DNA from: Chloroflexota bacterium
Lineage (GTDB): Bacteria > Chloroflexota > Anaerolineae > B4-G1 > SLSP01
Assembly (NCBI GenBank): GCA_019873725.1
Contig: JAIOAS010000007.1
Location: 1 to 44,695 of the forward strand
Reading direction: 5' to 3'
DNA length: 44,695 nucleotides
In this document: positions 6,272 to 15,580 of the stretch, piece by piece
Layout: every line of letters starts with the position of its first letter
Position numbering within the stretch: the first letter of the stretch is position 1
Notes under the pieces: generated by a model
Told to the model about the DNA's origin: nothing
Databases searched by the model: none
The model's input: only the letters and a program-made list of their open reading frames with translations
Translations under genes and position numbers: made by a program

Positions 6272-9200
6272 CCGTACACCTCACACCCAATCACCGGGTC
6301 CGACGACGGCCAGGGCTTGTGAATGATGGTAGCCCCGAAGTTTGGACTGTACGCCGGGCCGTCAGCCCCGTCCGCAATGAATAGTTGCAGCGCGGCGCGG
6401 TCTGAACGGCGCATCCGTACCGACCATGCATCATTTGCCAGGGCGCCCCTGTCTGTCCAGGATGATCCACCATTGGCCGTCGTGAGCAGGTGCACCACTC
6501 CTGAAACCGTCGCCAGCAGCGCAATTTTGCTACTGTTAGCATAAGGTATCGCAGCTGCCTCAGGTCCAACCGGAAGTGCATCTACACCGCTGATGGTCGG
6601 CGTGATGGCCGTCTTCCCGGCGTCCGTCACGCGATACAACGTTTCCCCGCTGCCATCTATGTCTGATGTGCCTAGCAGGTATTCCGGCGTCGCTTCGCTC
6701 GTGTTCTTGGTTGCCGCGCCGAAGTCGCGCAGCGGGATTAGCAGCAACGCCGGGTCTGCGCCACTCAAGTCTCCATTCGTCTCGTCACTGTACGCTCCGC
6801 CTATCGCTGCCGTGCGAACTTGCTCCGATGCGGCAGCCAGGATAACATCCCCGACCCGGATCGTATCGGCTGCCCCTGGCGCTGTCGGTGATGTCCCGAC
6901 CACAACCTCTGCACCCCACGTTGTCCCAAAGTCCGTCGAGGTCCGTGTACGTGCTTCGCCCGCAAACGGGTCGGACCCAGTACCTTCAACCACAACGCGG
7001 TTAATGTATGAGTAGTTGCTGCCGTACTCAGGCGCGTCCACTTCAACGCCGATACGTGTGGTCGTGTCGTCATAGCTCACATCCGCGTAACCCTCAAGCG
7101 GATCATATCCAGGCGACGTGCGGGTGCAATTAACCAGGTCTACATACGCATTGCGGAACACGAGGTAAAAGCGGATAGAGGTCAGACCGCCGTAAACATA
7201 GATGCGCGTGATTGTAGACCCCGGCGACAGCGTAAATGCGCGCTCGATGATAGTCACTTGCTCCCTTTCTACATGAACGTCGGTCCACCGGTTCCCGGAC
7301 CAGACGGCGCACTCCCCCCAAACGGGGCGTACCTGTGGTTCCCAGCCCTGCTGCCCATACGCAAAGTCGAACTCTTGCGACCAGTTCCCGGTATACACTT
7401 CGCTGCTCCGGTAGATGGTTAACTCCCCCTCTGACGAGGAAAGGCGCAACAGATCGTACTCGCCAATGGCAGCAGCCCCCGCTGTCCACTCCGGCGGGTT
7501 AGCAAACACGTTGTCTGTGCGGTAGACGACACTCTCATCTGCAGCAGCGTCATAGACAAGGCAGTACGCCCGCGTCATGTTTACATCCGTCGGATCAAAC
7601 TGCGCGCTCTTTATCTCCACTCCGGTTGCCGGAGTAATATCCCTGTAGGTCGGCGCAGCAGACAGGAAGTTCAGCGATAACCACAGCGCGCTGTCCGTCC
7701 AAACCAAGACGGTGTTGCCGTTGCGACTCGCAACCGTCACCGACGCGGTAGGTTGACTGTCCCCAATCGCTGGAACCGTCGGCAACGTGATCTCAGGCAA
7801 CTCTGGAAACGCCGGAAAGGGAGCAAATGGCGGAATGGCAGAAAGTTGATCAGAAATCTCTACCGGGTCTGGATATGTGACCGTTTGACCCGACGGCGCG
7901 GCAGCAGGCAGGTGCTCGAATACACCCTGCACTTCCTTTGTCCCCGCGTCGTTGTCATGCCAATGACGGATGCTGGTCAGCAGCCACAACCGTGTGTCAT
8001 CTAGCGTGATGTCACGCACGTTCGTGTCCCCGGTCAGCGTCCAGGTGTGCACTGCCGCACGCGATGGGATCAGGATGTGATAACCCGCCGGGAATTGGAT
8101 GGTCAGGCGGTCATGCGGATTCTCAGCGTCGAGTGCCTGTCCGCAACGGAAGTTTAACTCAGCTTGCGCGTCTGCATCGGTCTGGTTGCGTCTGAGTACC
8201 TGACTACGCAGCGCACTCTTAGCTTCTGCGCTGCCTACCTGCACCCCCGGCGCTAACGAGAGGAACGGCGTTACTGCGTCGGTCAGTGTGTTGTAGCAGC
8301 CGCCGTCTGCCTCTACCGCCCCGATCAATTGCGCATGGCCGTGTTCCAGTTCTAAGTCAATCAGGTCGCTTTCCTGCCAGTCCGCAATGACGGTGGCTGC
8401 CGCTCGCGCAGCGTCCGAGCCGAAACGCAAGTTGCGTGCCAGCAGGCTACGTCCATCCGGCGCGAATTCTAGGCTCGCATTAATATGCGCCCCCAACGCA
8501 TTGACCGCTCCCAGCAGCGAGCCATCCTCGGTGCCCAGCAATGGCTGTTGGAAGTCGTCAGTTACATCATCTGAACTCAGGCTGTGGACGGTCAGAAACG
8601 TAGAATGCGTGTCCAGCAAGTGCGCGACAGCGCGCCAAATAGTCAATGTTTCAAGCTCATCCCAAACAGCCGGAGACGATGTGTTGCGCAATGCCAGCGG
8701 TGCAGCGTCTAGCCGCGCCAACTGCGCCGTCGGTCCCTCGATCTCGAAGCTCACTTGAGCGGTGTAGGCCAGTTCTGAGTCGCTACGCCCCTGATTGACT
8801 TCTTTACGCAAGCGACCGACGAACTCAATCGCCCACGTCTCAAGTAGCCCACCCGCATTCCCCGCCTCGATGTCGCCATAGAACTCCCGCGACCAGATAA
8901 CACAGAGCGTTTGATCCAGAACTTCCTCAACGCCCGTGAAAGCCTCGACCGATGCCGACCATCCCGCATCTACATCGCCGACGATCTCAGCTCCGGTAAA
9001 TCCGAGCGCGGGCGGATGCGCCTCATCATGCGCAGCTACAAAGAAGTGGAAGGTTTGCGCCGTACCTACGCTGTCTGTGACTGTCAGGTGGACCCAGCGT
9101 TGCTCGTCTGTCGCCGGAAATGTCACCGTGATGTTTTGTGTGTTTGTCCCACCAACTATGATCGTGCCGTCAGCCACATCCCAGGCCCAGGTGAAGGTCG

Positions 9201-9732
9201 CACTGGCATCCGGGTTCGTGGCCTGCGCCGACGGCGCAAGAGAGAGCGTCAGGACATTCGTGGTCGGATCAACCCATCCGGCATAAGCGGTTTTCAAGTT
9301 ATAAATCAGCGGGCGCGGCGCGTGATACGCTTCATCCCAGTCCTTGTAATAACCCGCGTCAGTATCGCGCGCGGCCTTTACATGGACCGCATAATCGTCT
9401 AGCACCCAAACATAATCGCCAACTTCGATGCCTGCACTCGTCGCATTGATATAGAGTGTGTTACCAGACGGTTGTGCACGGACATACCCGCGAAAGAACG
9501 CAGCGCGCTCGTTATCCTCATGTGCAATCAGCACAGTTTGTCCGACGCGCACACCAGTCCACGTGCTCTCTGCACACGTGATTTGTGCAAACGACGCCGT
9601 TGACGGAACCGCCGTGACGGTGGTCTCAACCAGGCGAACATTGGGGCACAGCGATAAGTATTGCTCCCCGGCGTAGTTGCTGCGCAGGCTTGCCAAGTTG
9701 CCCACCGTCAACGCAGACATAAGCCCAGTCAT
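6268..9732 (-). CDS. Large tail-tip protein with a PKD-like domain
   Basis: A 1154-residue protein, the largest in the window, third gene after the tape measure. That is the place of the central tip / tail-associated protein of siphoviruses. Residues about 165-240 form a PKD-like immunoglobulin fold (TFTWAWDVADG ... WVHLTVTDSVG), often used for glycan contact. Residues 240-650 look like a phage-tail-protein module (hub-like), and the C-terminal 450 residues are β-rich with short Ser/Thr-Asp repeats resembling exo-sialidase-type propellers (SSEGELTIYRSS). It is coupled by ATGA to genes on both sides. Confidence 0.65.
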   Translation of the reverse strand: MTGLMSALTVGNLASLRSNYAGEQYLSLCPNVRLVETTVTAVPSTASFAQITCAESTWTGVRVGQTVLIAHEDNERAAFFRGYVRAQPSGNTLYINATSAGIEVGDYVWVLDDYAVHVKAARDTDAGYYKDWDEAYHAPRPLIYNLKTAYAGWVDPTTNVLTLSLAPSAQATNPDASATFTWAWDVADGTIIVGGTNTQNITVTFPATDEQRWVHLTVTDSVGTAQTFHFFVAAHDEAHPPALGFTGAEIVGDVDAGWSASVEAFTGVEEVLDQTLCVIWSREFYGDIEAGNAGGLLETWAIEFVGRLRKEVNQGRSDSELAYTAQVSFEIEGPTAQLARLDAAPLALRNTSSPAVWDELETLTIWRAVAHLLDTHSTFLTVHSLSSDDVTDDFQQPLLGTEDGSLLGAVNALGAHINASLEFAPDGRSLLARNLRFGSDAARAAATVIADWQESDLIDLELEHGHAQLIGAVEADGGCYNTLTDAVTPFLSLAPGVQVGSAEAKSALRSQVLRRNQTDADAQAELNFRCGQALDAENPHDRLTIQFPAGYHILIPSRAAVHTWTLTGDTNVRDITLDDTRLWLLTSIRHWHDNDAGTKEVQGVFEHLPAAAPSGQTVTYPDPVEISDQLSAIPPFAPFPAFPELPEITLPTVPAIGDSQPTASVTVASRNGNTVLVWTDSALWLSLNFLSAAPTYRDITPATGVEIKSAQFDPTDVNMTRAYCLVYDAAADESVVYRTDNVFANPPEWTAGAAAIGEYDLLRLSSSEGELTIYRSSEVYTGNWSQEFDFAYGQQGWEPQVRPVWGECAVWSGNRWTDVHVEREQVTIIERAFTLSPGSTITRIYVYGGLTSIRFYLVFRNAYVDLVNCTRTSPGYDPLEGYADVSYDDTTTRIGVEVDAPEYGSNYSYINRVVVEGTGSDPFAGEARTRTSTDFGTTWGAEVVVGTSPTAPGAADTIRVGDVILAAASEQVRTAAIGGAYSDETNGDLSGADPALLLIPLRDFGAATKNTSEATPEYLLGTSDIDGSGETLYRVTDAGKTAITPTISGVDALPVGPEAAAIPYANSSKIALLATVSGVVHLLTTANGGSSWTDRGALANDAWSVRMRRSDRAALQLFIADGADGPAYSPNFGATIIHKPWPSSDPVIGCEVYG

Positions 9733-10157
9733 GAGATAGCCACCATCCGAATGAAGCGTACCCGATAGTTCTCAATGCGTCCCAACTGTTCATCGCCATC
9801 TGATGGTTGTGGTAATACCATCGTGGCGTTGTAGTTGCTATAACTTCCCCCCGCCGTCAACCGCGTCCGCACCGTCACTTGTCCTGTCCATCCGCCTGCG
9901 CAGTACGTATTGCGCAGGTACTCACGCTGCGCGAACGTCAGCCAAGAGAAGGTCCAGATAAGCGTCGGAAAGCCAACAAAGGTACAGGTGCCATCGGCTC
10001 GGACGATCATTTGCCCTTGTGTGAACCCCGCCCGGATGGTCGGCGCAACGAACGGACGTGTGTCCGTTGTAGGTAGTACCCCTTCGATGGAAACCAGACC
10101 TGCTGCATTGTTATGGCCTACGGCCAGTTGGTAGTCTGGATAGAACGTAGCAACCAT
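9729..10157 (-). CDS. Distal tail-like protein
   Basis: A 142-residue protein starting at the ATG at 10157, which overlaps the tape-measure stop as TGATG; a GTG three bases earlier is possible. GGGGGA lies 5 bases upstream. It is a compact β-rich protein with a WTFSWLTFAQREYLRNTYC core. Its size and its place between tape measure and tip protein fit a distal-tail (Dit-like) or tail-tip adaptor protein. No family signature is certain. Confidence 0.5.
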   Translation of the reverse strand: MVATFYPDYQLAVGHNNAAGLVSIEGVLPTTDTRPFVAPTIRAGFTQGQMIVRADGTCTFVGFPTLIWTFSWLTFAQREYLRNTYCAGGWTGQVTVRTRLTAGGSYSNYNATMVLPQPSDGDEQLGRIENYRVRFIRMVAIS

Positions 10158-12151
10158 CACTTCCCCCGTCCCATCACCTGCTGCAAGCGGTAGGCAATCC
10201 GCTGGTCAACCACTTTCGCCACCGTGCTTGCGGACGCCCCGGACTGAATGTTGAACGTGTTGTTCATCACAGCTGAACGGCTGTTTGTGATCGCGCTTGA
10301 CAGAGTGGGTGCTTTCCCTACTGCTGCTCCTATTCCGCTAATAAGTTGGTTAGCCAGCGCTAGATATTGCGCATTGGCTTGCGCCTGGATTGCCAGGCGC
10401 TGCTGCTCGGTCTGGTTGAGCAGTGTCAGTTCAGCGATGGCTTCTGCGCGGCGAGCCTCTAACTGCGCTTGCAGCGCAGCCTTCTGCTCTGCAAGCTCTT
10501 GCTGATGCGCTGCGCGCGCCTGAGCCAGCGCAGTGCTCTGCTGCCGCTGCGCTTCCATTATCTGCTGGCGATATGCCGACCGCGCGTCGGCCAGGCTCTG
10601 CTGATATTGCGCAAGGCGTTCCTGACGTTCGGCAACGAAGGCGGCCTGTCGGTCTGTTTTGGCTTCTTGGAAACTGATCAAACGCTCGTTGCGTTCCGCA
10701 AGGTACGACTTCTCGGCCTCGTTGATTTGACGATTCCGGTCCCGGCGCAAGAGGTAAAGCCCCCGGAAATCTGAAGCCAACAGCAACTCGTGTTCACGGT
10801 CTGCGCTTTCACGCTGGATACGGAGCAGATCATCTGCGTGCGCGCGCGCCGCGCGCGCCTCTTCGCGCTGGAAGTCAATTTGTGCCTGCAATTCTTCCTG
10901 TCGCGCTTTTTGCTCTGCCTTCGCCACGTCGCGCTGCAATGAGGTTGCCAGTTCGCTCTCTTGCTGCTGCAGTCGTTGCAGCGCACGCGCCGCCTCATCA
11001 GCCGCCTGCTGTGCGATTTGCGCTTGCTGGTCGGCATAGCGTTTCTCGATCTCAGCCAGGCGTTCGTATCCGGTTGATCTTATGCGCCTCTCATCTTCCG
11101 TGTATCGCCGCGCTACTTCGATGATCGCTTCCTTCCGCTCACTGTCGGCCTCTTGCGCATCACGCAGCGCCGCACTGGTTTCACGCAGTTCATCGTTGAG
11201 CTTCTGCACATCTGGACTGACACGCCCAAGCCGATTCGCTAGATCATCTAGGTGCCTATTGAGGTCATCCTGTGCGGCAGCAGCTTCCTCTGCCGTTTTT
11301 GCGGCATCCGCTTCCGCCGTTTCCCCGGCCATCACCGCCTGCCCATACGCGCTGAACATCTGCAACGCTTCAGCTTGTGCGCGCGCATTCCGTTCCACAG
11401 CTGCGGCGTACTCTAGCGCCTGTGGCGCGGCAACGTAGGTGATCGCGCTCATGTCTTGCACGGCGCTTGCAAGCTGTGTGATAGGGGCCGTCGCTACGTC
11501 TAGGCCCATAAAAACGTCGCCAAAGACACGTTGTAATTCGCTTCTGAGCAGACTGCCCTGCTGCTCAATGTTCATCGCGGCTTCGGCGGCGTCGCGCCGG
11601 GCTTGCTCCATGCGCTGCCTGGCATCCGCGCTGGTTCCACCTTGCGCTAGAAACTCATTGACCGCTTCCATGCGCGCAATGTACTCGCGTGCAGCTTGCG
11701 CCTGTTTCTGTAGCTCGGAGCTGACAACCGCTATTGCGGCGGCGGCGGCACCCGCTGCGAGCGCAACCGGACCTAGTGTTGCCAATAGCCCGGCAGCGCC
11801 CGCATCCATGCCCGCCAGGGCGGGGATCAATGCCTGCGCTTGTGCGCCAACGCCCGCCAGCTTGGGCGCTAAATCCTCAGCTACGTCGGCAAAGTCAGCC
11901 GCGAAACCAAGCGCCTCGGCAGCAGGCCCCACACCAAGCGCCCCGGCCAACTGAGCCAGGCGTCCGGTCGTTCGCCCCAGACTTTCATACTGGTCCGTCG
12001 CCGCGCGCGCAGCAGACGCAGCTTGCGCTGTTGCCCGCTGCGCGTCCACAAGGCTATTCTCGACCGTCTGCGCGCTCTGCACAGCGCGGCGCACGCTGGC
12101 CTCGTTAACGTCGTATTGCAGTTCAACTTTGATTTCGCGGCTACGCCCCAT
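10157..12151 (-). CDS. Tape measure protein
   Basis: A 664-residue protein that sets tail length and is packed inside the tail tube. The N-terminal 20 residues (VELQYDVNEASVRRAV) match the usual start of phage tape measures. Alanine-rich helices follow, a hydrophobic stretch lies at about 120-145 (ATLGPVALAAGAAAAAIAV), and a very long Gln/Ala/Arg/Glu coiled coil covers about 290-620. It comes directly after the two tail chaperone genes, as in lambda. With about 1.5 Å per residue for an extended helix, the tail would be near 100 nm (inference from known scaling). Confidence 0.9.
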   Translation of the reverse strand: MGRSREIKVELQYDVNEASVRRAVQSAQTVENSLVDAQRATAQAASAARAATDQYESLGRTTGRLAQLAGALGVGPAAEALGFAADFADVAEDLAPKLAGVGAQAQALIPALAGMDAGAAGLLATLGPVALAAGAAAAAIAVVSSELQKQAQAAREYIARMEAVNEFLAQGGTSADARQRMEQARRDAAEAAMNIEQQGSLLRSELQRVFGDVFMGLDVATAPITQLASAVQDMSAITYVAAPQALEYAAAVERNARAQAEALQMFSAYGQAVMAGETAEADAAKTAEEAAAAQDDLNRHLDDLANRLGRVSPDVQKLNDELRETSAALRDAQEADSERKEAIIEVARRYTEDERRIRSTGYERLAEIEKRYADQQAQIAQQAADEAARALQRLQQQESELATSLQRDVAKAEQKARQEELQAQIDFQREEARAARAHADDLLRIQRESADREHELLLASDFRGLYLLRRDRNRQINEAEKSYLAERNERLISFQEAKTDRQAAFVAERQERLAQYQQSLADARSAYRQQIMEAQRQQSTALAQARAAHQQELAEQKAALQAQLEARRAEAIAELTLLNQTEQQRLAIQAQANAQYLALANQLISGIGAAVGKAPTLSSAITNSRSAVMNNTFNIQSGASASTVAKVVDQRIAYRLQQVMGRGK

Positions 12152-12158
12152 TGTCGCC

Positions 12159-12440
12159 TCAACCCTCTGGGTCCGATGCGGTCGCCGGATGATGTTCTAA
12201 CCAGGCCTCTAGGTATAGCCGATCCATCGTCAGCAGATCACGCCGCCAGTGTTCATCTTGATCTAGCCACCCGCCCGCCCCCGGCAGCGTCCCATGTTCA
12301 CGCCACACATCCCAGACTTCCAACACGAGCGTCCAGTCGTGGTAGAACCCAAAGTCCCCGGTAGACGCAGGCGGGGGAGCAGCACCGCCATGTGCGATCA
12401 CGGCGCGATTGACCAGCGTTTTCCAGACCGCCGTCTGCAT
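12159..12440 (-). CDS. Tail assembly chaperone, second frame (gpT-like)
   Basis: The frame from the ATG at 12440 encodes 93 residues rich in Trp and His (WDVWREHG, WRRDLL). It is in the -1 frame relative to the upstream gene and connects to it without a stop through the heptamer at 12449-12455, so the real product is probably a G-T fusion. In lambda and relatives such fusions bind the tape measure and recruit tail tube subunits. It lies 8 bases before the tape measure gene. Whether the internal ATG is also used is unknown. Confidence 0.75.
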   Translation of the reverse strand: MQTAVWKTLVNRAVIAHGGAAPPPASTGDFGFYHDWTLVLEVWDVWREHGTLPGAGGWLDQDEHWRRDLLTMDRLYLEAWLEHHPATASDPEG

Positions 12441-12442
12441 CG

Positions 12443-12835
12443 CTACTCTTTTGGGTCCGTGACCGCAACTCCCTCTGGCGTCAACTCCGGCGCGGCATCT
12501 GGCGCATTGACCTCGCTGACAGCTTCAAGCCAGGCAGCGATTGCATCGATGCTGCCAACTTCATTCAGCCAGTGCTCAAAGCTCGCGCGCGCCGCCTCTG
12601 TATCCACGAACATCCCCGGCGGTTCCCAGTTCATGCCTTCGACCTTCACAGTCTGCGGTACGCAGAGCGTGAAGTAGCGCCAGTACTCCGCAACCGTCGG
12701 CCCGACCTTCTCGGATGTGAAGTCGTTGCCGAACCGCTCGACCAGCGCCCGTGCGTAGACATACTGCCGGGCGCTGGCGCGCGATACTGTGACCGTGATC
12801 CCCGGCGCAATTTGCTTCGTCAGGGTCGCAGTCAT
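12443..12835 (-). CDS. Tail assembly chaperone, first frame (gpG-like)
   Basis: A 130-residue protein with an N-terminal β part (ITVTVSRASARQYVY), then helices, and an acidic Pro/Ala tail ending TDPKE. It is coupled by ATGA (12832-12835) to the tail tube gene. Two codons before its TAG stop the mRNA reads C CCA AAA in the zero frame, a correct -1 slippery heptamer. Gene order (tube, this gene, the -1-frame gene, tape measure) is the classical one for this family. Confidence 0.8.
   Translation of the reverse strand: MTATLTKQIAPGITVTVSRASARQYVYARALVERFGNDFTSEKVGPTVAEYWRYFTLCVPQTVKVEGMNWEPPGMFVDTEAARASFEHWLNEVGSIDAIAAWLEAVSEVNAPDAAPELTPEGVAVTDPKE
12449..12455 (-). promoter_or_regulatory. -1 programmed ribosomal frameshift site CCCAAAA
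   Basis: On the minus strand the reading is GAC CCA AAA GAG TAG, and the heptamer C CCA AAA has the X XXY YYZ pattern. A -1 shift continues as AGA GTA GCG ATG, which enters the downstream chaperone frame. Frameshifting between these two genes is a conserved feature of long-tailed phages. Confidence 0.8.
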
Positions 12836-13695
12836 GACAACTCGCTCCGGTCGAACTGATAGATGACCTCAACACGCTCGTTCAGCGCCGGGATAGAGCC
12901 ACCTGCAAACGTGATCACCTTCCCGGCAACGGTGTAGTCCACACCATACGTCTGCGGAACGCCCTCGACGGTGACATAGATACCGCCTGTCGCCGGGCTG
13001 ATCGGCGTGTAGGCGCAGTTGAACGTCGCCTGCGCGCCATCGCCTCTGAACGAGTGCAGGTGCATGGCGTTCGGACTGGTGAACTCGACGATGCTGGCTT
13101 CCAACTTGCCGTCTGTTGCTTCTTGCAGCGTTTCGCCCCAGATGTGCCGACTCGCCTTGCTGGTGTTGATGTACCAGTTATATGGTTGAAAACTGCGCTG
13201 CTCATATGGACTGCCGACTGGCGTCAGGTTCACGTTCAGCGCATACAGTCCGCTGCGTTGCTTGACGCCTTTGTATCCCGCAGCCCAAGACTTGCTCCGG
13301 CGTTGGAAGATCATCACCAGATTAGGTGCCTCATTGCCGCTCGTGTCACGCACAACCTGCAAGCCCCCAGCGACCGTGCGCGTCGGCATTCCCGTCGCAT
13401 ACGAGAGCGCGAGAATATCCTTGCTCGCAACCGCCAGAGCACCAGCAGGCAGTTCGGTGCCTTCAAACCGCTCAGTCACCATCGGTATATCATCTCCAAG
13501 CGCCGTCAGCACTTCGGGCTGCGGCGAAGACAGGTCCACTGTCTGCGCGCCATCCAGGCGCAGCGCCGGAGAACCATCCTCGTCCCCGGCCACACACACT
13601 CCGGTGCCGCCGACGGCGTAGCCATCCTCGTCCAACTGCGAGAAGAAGATCAGGTCGAACCCGCTTTCGATGCTAACATCCCTCACGTCAGCCAT
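12832..13695 (-). CDS. Major tail tube protein
   Basis: A 287-residue protein with a good ribosome site (AAAAGGAG, 7 bases). The mostly β, mildly acidic sequence and the position directly before the tail chaperones identify it as the tube subunit. The C-terminal 80 residues (about 205-287) contain a separate small domain ending VEVIYQFDRSELS, with VTVEGVPQTYGVDYTV, typical of a phage add-on β-sandwich of the 'y-V-D-y-t' type. Tube proteins of the lambda gpV type often carry such C-terminal Ig-like domains. Confidence 0.75.
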   Translation of the reverse strand: MADVRDVSIESGFDLIFFSQLDEDGYAVGGTGVCVAGDEDGSPALRLDGAQTVDLSSPQPEVLTALGDDIPMVTERFEGTELPAGALAVASKDILALSYATGMPTRTVAGGLQVVRDTSGNEAPNLVMIFQRRSKSWAAGYKGVKQRSGLYALNVNLTPVGSPYEQRSFQPYNWYINTSKASRHIWGETLQEATDGKLEASIVEFTSPNAMHLHSFRGDGAQATFNCAYTPISPATGGIYVTVEGVPQTYGVDYTVAGKVITFAGGSIPALNERVEVIYQFDRSELS

Positions 13696-13718
13696 GCCGT
13701 TCTCCTTTTAGCTCGACC

Positions 13719-13742
13719 ACTTGTCACTTCAAAGTGACAAGT
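13719..13742. other. 11-bp perfect palindrome upstream of the tail tube gene
   Basis: ACTTGTCACTT (13719-13729) and AAGTGACAAGT (13732-13742) are exact reverse complements with a 2-base spacer. They lie in the 54-base gap between the tail terminator-like gene and the tube gene. There is no T-run. It could be an RNA hairpin that protects the tube mRNA or a protein-binding site. Confidence 0.7.
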
Positions 13743-13749
13743 AGCATTC

Positions 13750-14223
13750 TCACGTTCCATTGCTTTCGATTTGGACGCCGACAGTGAGCGTCCATTGCTT
13801 ACCGATCATGCGCCCGCCCACGCCGGACTGGTCGAACGTTGTTCGTCCACCATCGGCGGTCAGCGTCGGCAAATCCTCGGTCAAGTAGGTTGGTATCGTT
13901 GTGTACCCGACGGTGGTCAGACCACGCACGATTGCGGTCATGATGGCGCTCTCGACGTATGGCGTGATCGTGTTCAGTGTCCCCTCGATCTCACCGTCGT
14001 AGCCCTCGGTTGCGTGTCCGGCAACAGCCAGGATGTTGATCACCTGCCGTTTTGTAAACCATTCCTCGGCTTGGTCATAAACATACTGGCCGCCGCCATC
14101 GTAGACGCAGAAGTACTTTCCTTCGGCGCGTTCGTCCAGATACGGCAGGGCATCCCATCCCGCAACACCCGCCCTCAGGATTGCCGCCAAACGCGCGCAG
14201 AGGTCGTTGAGATAGTCAGCCAT
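13750..14223 (-). CDS. Tail terminator / neck protein
   Basis: A 157-residue protein. I chose the ATG at 14223 because GGAG lies 6 bases upstream and just follows the stop of the previous gene; a start at 14238 would overlap that gene. The α/β sequence (LNDLCARLAAILR, then VINILAVAGHATEGYDGEIEG, then a C-terminal WTLTVGVQIES strand) matches the plan of small tail-completion proteins. It lies between the connector genes and the tube gene, which is where those proteins are encoded. Confidence 0.6.
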   Translation of the reverse strand: MADYLNDLCARLAAILRAGVAGWDALPYLDERAEGKYFCVYDGGGQYVYDQAEEWFTKRQVINILAVAGHATEGYDGEIEGTLNTITPYVESAIMTAIVRGLTTVGYTTIPTYLTEDLPTLTADGGRTTFDQSGVGGRMIGKQWTLTVGVQIESNGT

Positions 14224-14225
14224 GT

Positions 14226-15077
14226 CTAGCTCCACCACCTGTCGTACACCGACAGCACGTTGCGCAACGAGGTCAAAAGGTCGGGCGGGTAAGTGTACAC
14301 GCCGTCGTTCAAGATGGAAATGGCCTCAAACGCGCCGCGTCGCGCATAGAGCAGCGCCGCCTGCCGCGCTACTTCCATGCGTACATCGTATGCCCAGTAC
14401 CACGCCGATACTGCTGTCGTTGCCGCGTGCGCAGCTGCTGCTGTACCATTCTCGCCGCGCCGTACAGCTAGCGTGTTCGCCGTCGTGTTGACCGCCAAGA
14501 CGCGCATGAATTCGTCATCCACCACGATCAGGTTCCCCGGCGAAAAGCGCGGCGTCTCGCCCTCTGCGCCCGCCCCGTCCACGTCCATGACCGTCAGTGA
14601 TGTGGCTGAGGCGTTAACATCGGCAGCCAAAATATCAACCGCTGCCCACGCGCCGCTGTAGTCAGGGTGCATTCCCCAATATCCGGTCACGTTGCATTGC
14701 ATGACGAGATCGTCTGTGCAGGCTACGGTGTACCAAGATGCGCACTGATCTGCCAGACGTAAGCGATTGCAAGGCGCAGTACTGGGCGGCCACAGCGTTA
14801 CGTCGGCTGTGGGGCTTAAGGAAACCCCATTCACAGATACCGCCGTCAACTCTAGAAGGGGGGCCGGGAGCAGCAAAGTGCGATCCGCACTGCTAACGAA
14901 CCAGGGTTCGATCAAAATCACCTTCGTGGCTAACACTGGCTCGAAGGGAAACAGCAGACGATCTACGCGCAAAGAAACTTGGCGCACATAGTTGAGCAGC
15001 ACGCTATCGTTTGCAGTGCTTGCCATCTCGCTCTTGAGTGCGTTCCGCGCGTCATGCAGTGTCGCATAGCTTCTCAT
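14226..15077 (-). CDS. Head-tail connector protein
   Basis: A 283-residue protein. The N-terminal helices (LNYVRQVSLRVDRLLFPFEP) and C-terminal helices (VRMEVARQAALLYARRG) frame an inserted β domain (about residues 60-230). Helical ends of this kind are typical of gp6-like / adaptor proteins that bind the portal. It overlaps the preceding gene by ATGA (15074-15077). The fold is inferred from pattern and gene order. Confidence 0.55.
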   Translation of the reverse strand: MRSYATLHDARNALKSEMASTANDSVLLNYVRQVSLRVDRLLFPFEPVLATKVILIEPWFVSSADRTLLLPAPLLELTAVSVNGVSLSPTADVTLWPPSTAPCNRLRLADQCASWYTVACTDDLVMQCNVTGYWGMHPDYSGAWAAVDILAADVNASATSLTVMDVDGAGAEGETPRFSPGNLIVVDDEFMRVLAVNTTANTLAVRRGENGTAAAAHAATTAVSAWYWAYDVRMEVARQAALLYARRGAFEAISILNDGVYTYPPDLLTSLRNVLSVYDRWWS

Positions 15078-15580
15078 GCGAATCGCCTTCCCTTCACCGC
15101 CGGGTCAACGATGGAGTACCATCCGTCGATCAAGTTCGATTCCGCGTGCGCCAGCGCGTCGAGCAATATCCTGTCCGGGTCCGGCCAGCGTCCTGCGTGG
15201 AACGGCTGCTGGTGTGGCGCATAGACAAATGGCGCTGCGCGCGCATCATTCTCGGCAGAGATTGCGCCGCTTTTGGTCGTTAGATTGACCACAACTTTCC
15301 ACTTCGCCGCGATCCCCGGCGACTTGCGGCGGTAGGGGATGCCCCCACCAAAGCCGTTCGTCGCAAAGAACGCGCGCCGCTGGCGCTCCGTCTTCCAGGG
15401 GAACTGGCCGCGCGGGAAATGCGGCGGGGGCGGCGTATAGCGCAGCGCGTCCAGGTCGCGTTCTAAATCCCCCTTGACGGTTCGTTCGACAAACAGCCGC
15501 ACTGTGCGCGGCGCATCCTGCGCTGCGTCGCGCAGCGCCGCCAGGATATCCGCGTCAACTGCCAGACTTGCGCGGTACAT
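15074..15580 (-). CDS. Head-tail joining protein, HK97-gp10-like
   Basis: A 168-residue basic protein with an N-terminal helix pair, an RYTPPPP turn and a conserved-looking WKTERQRRAFFATNGFGGGIPYRR segment. I recall this 'WxTxKQRRaFFA' pattern from phage minor head-tail proteins. Its 5' end overlaps the nucleotidyltransferase gene by 26 bases, which shows how tightly the glycan cassette is spliced into the structural operon. Confidence 0.6.
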   Translation of the reverse strand: MYRASLAVDADILAALRDAAQDAPRTVRLFVERTVKGDLERDLDALRYTPPPPHFPRGQFPWKTERQRRAFFATNGFGGGIPYRRKSPGIAAKWKVVVNLTTKSGAISAENDARAAPFVYAPHQQPFHAGRWPDPDRILLDALAHAESNLIDGWYSIVDPAVKGRRFA

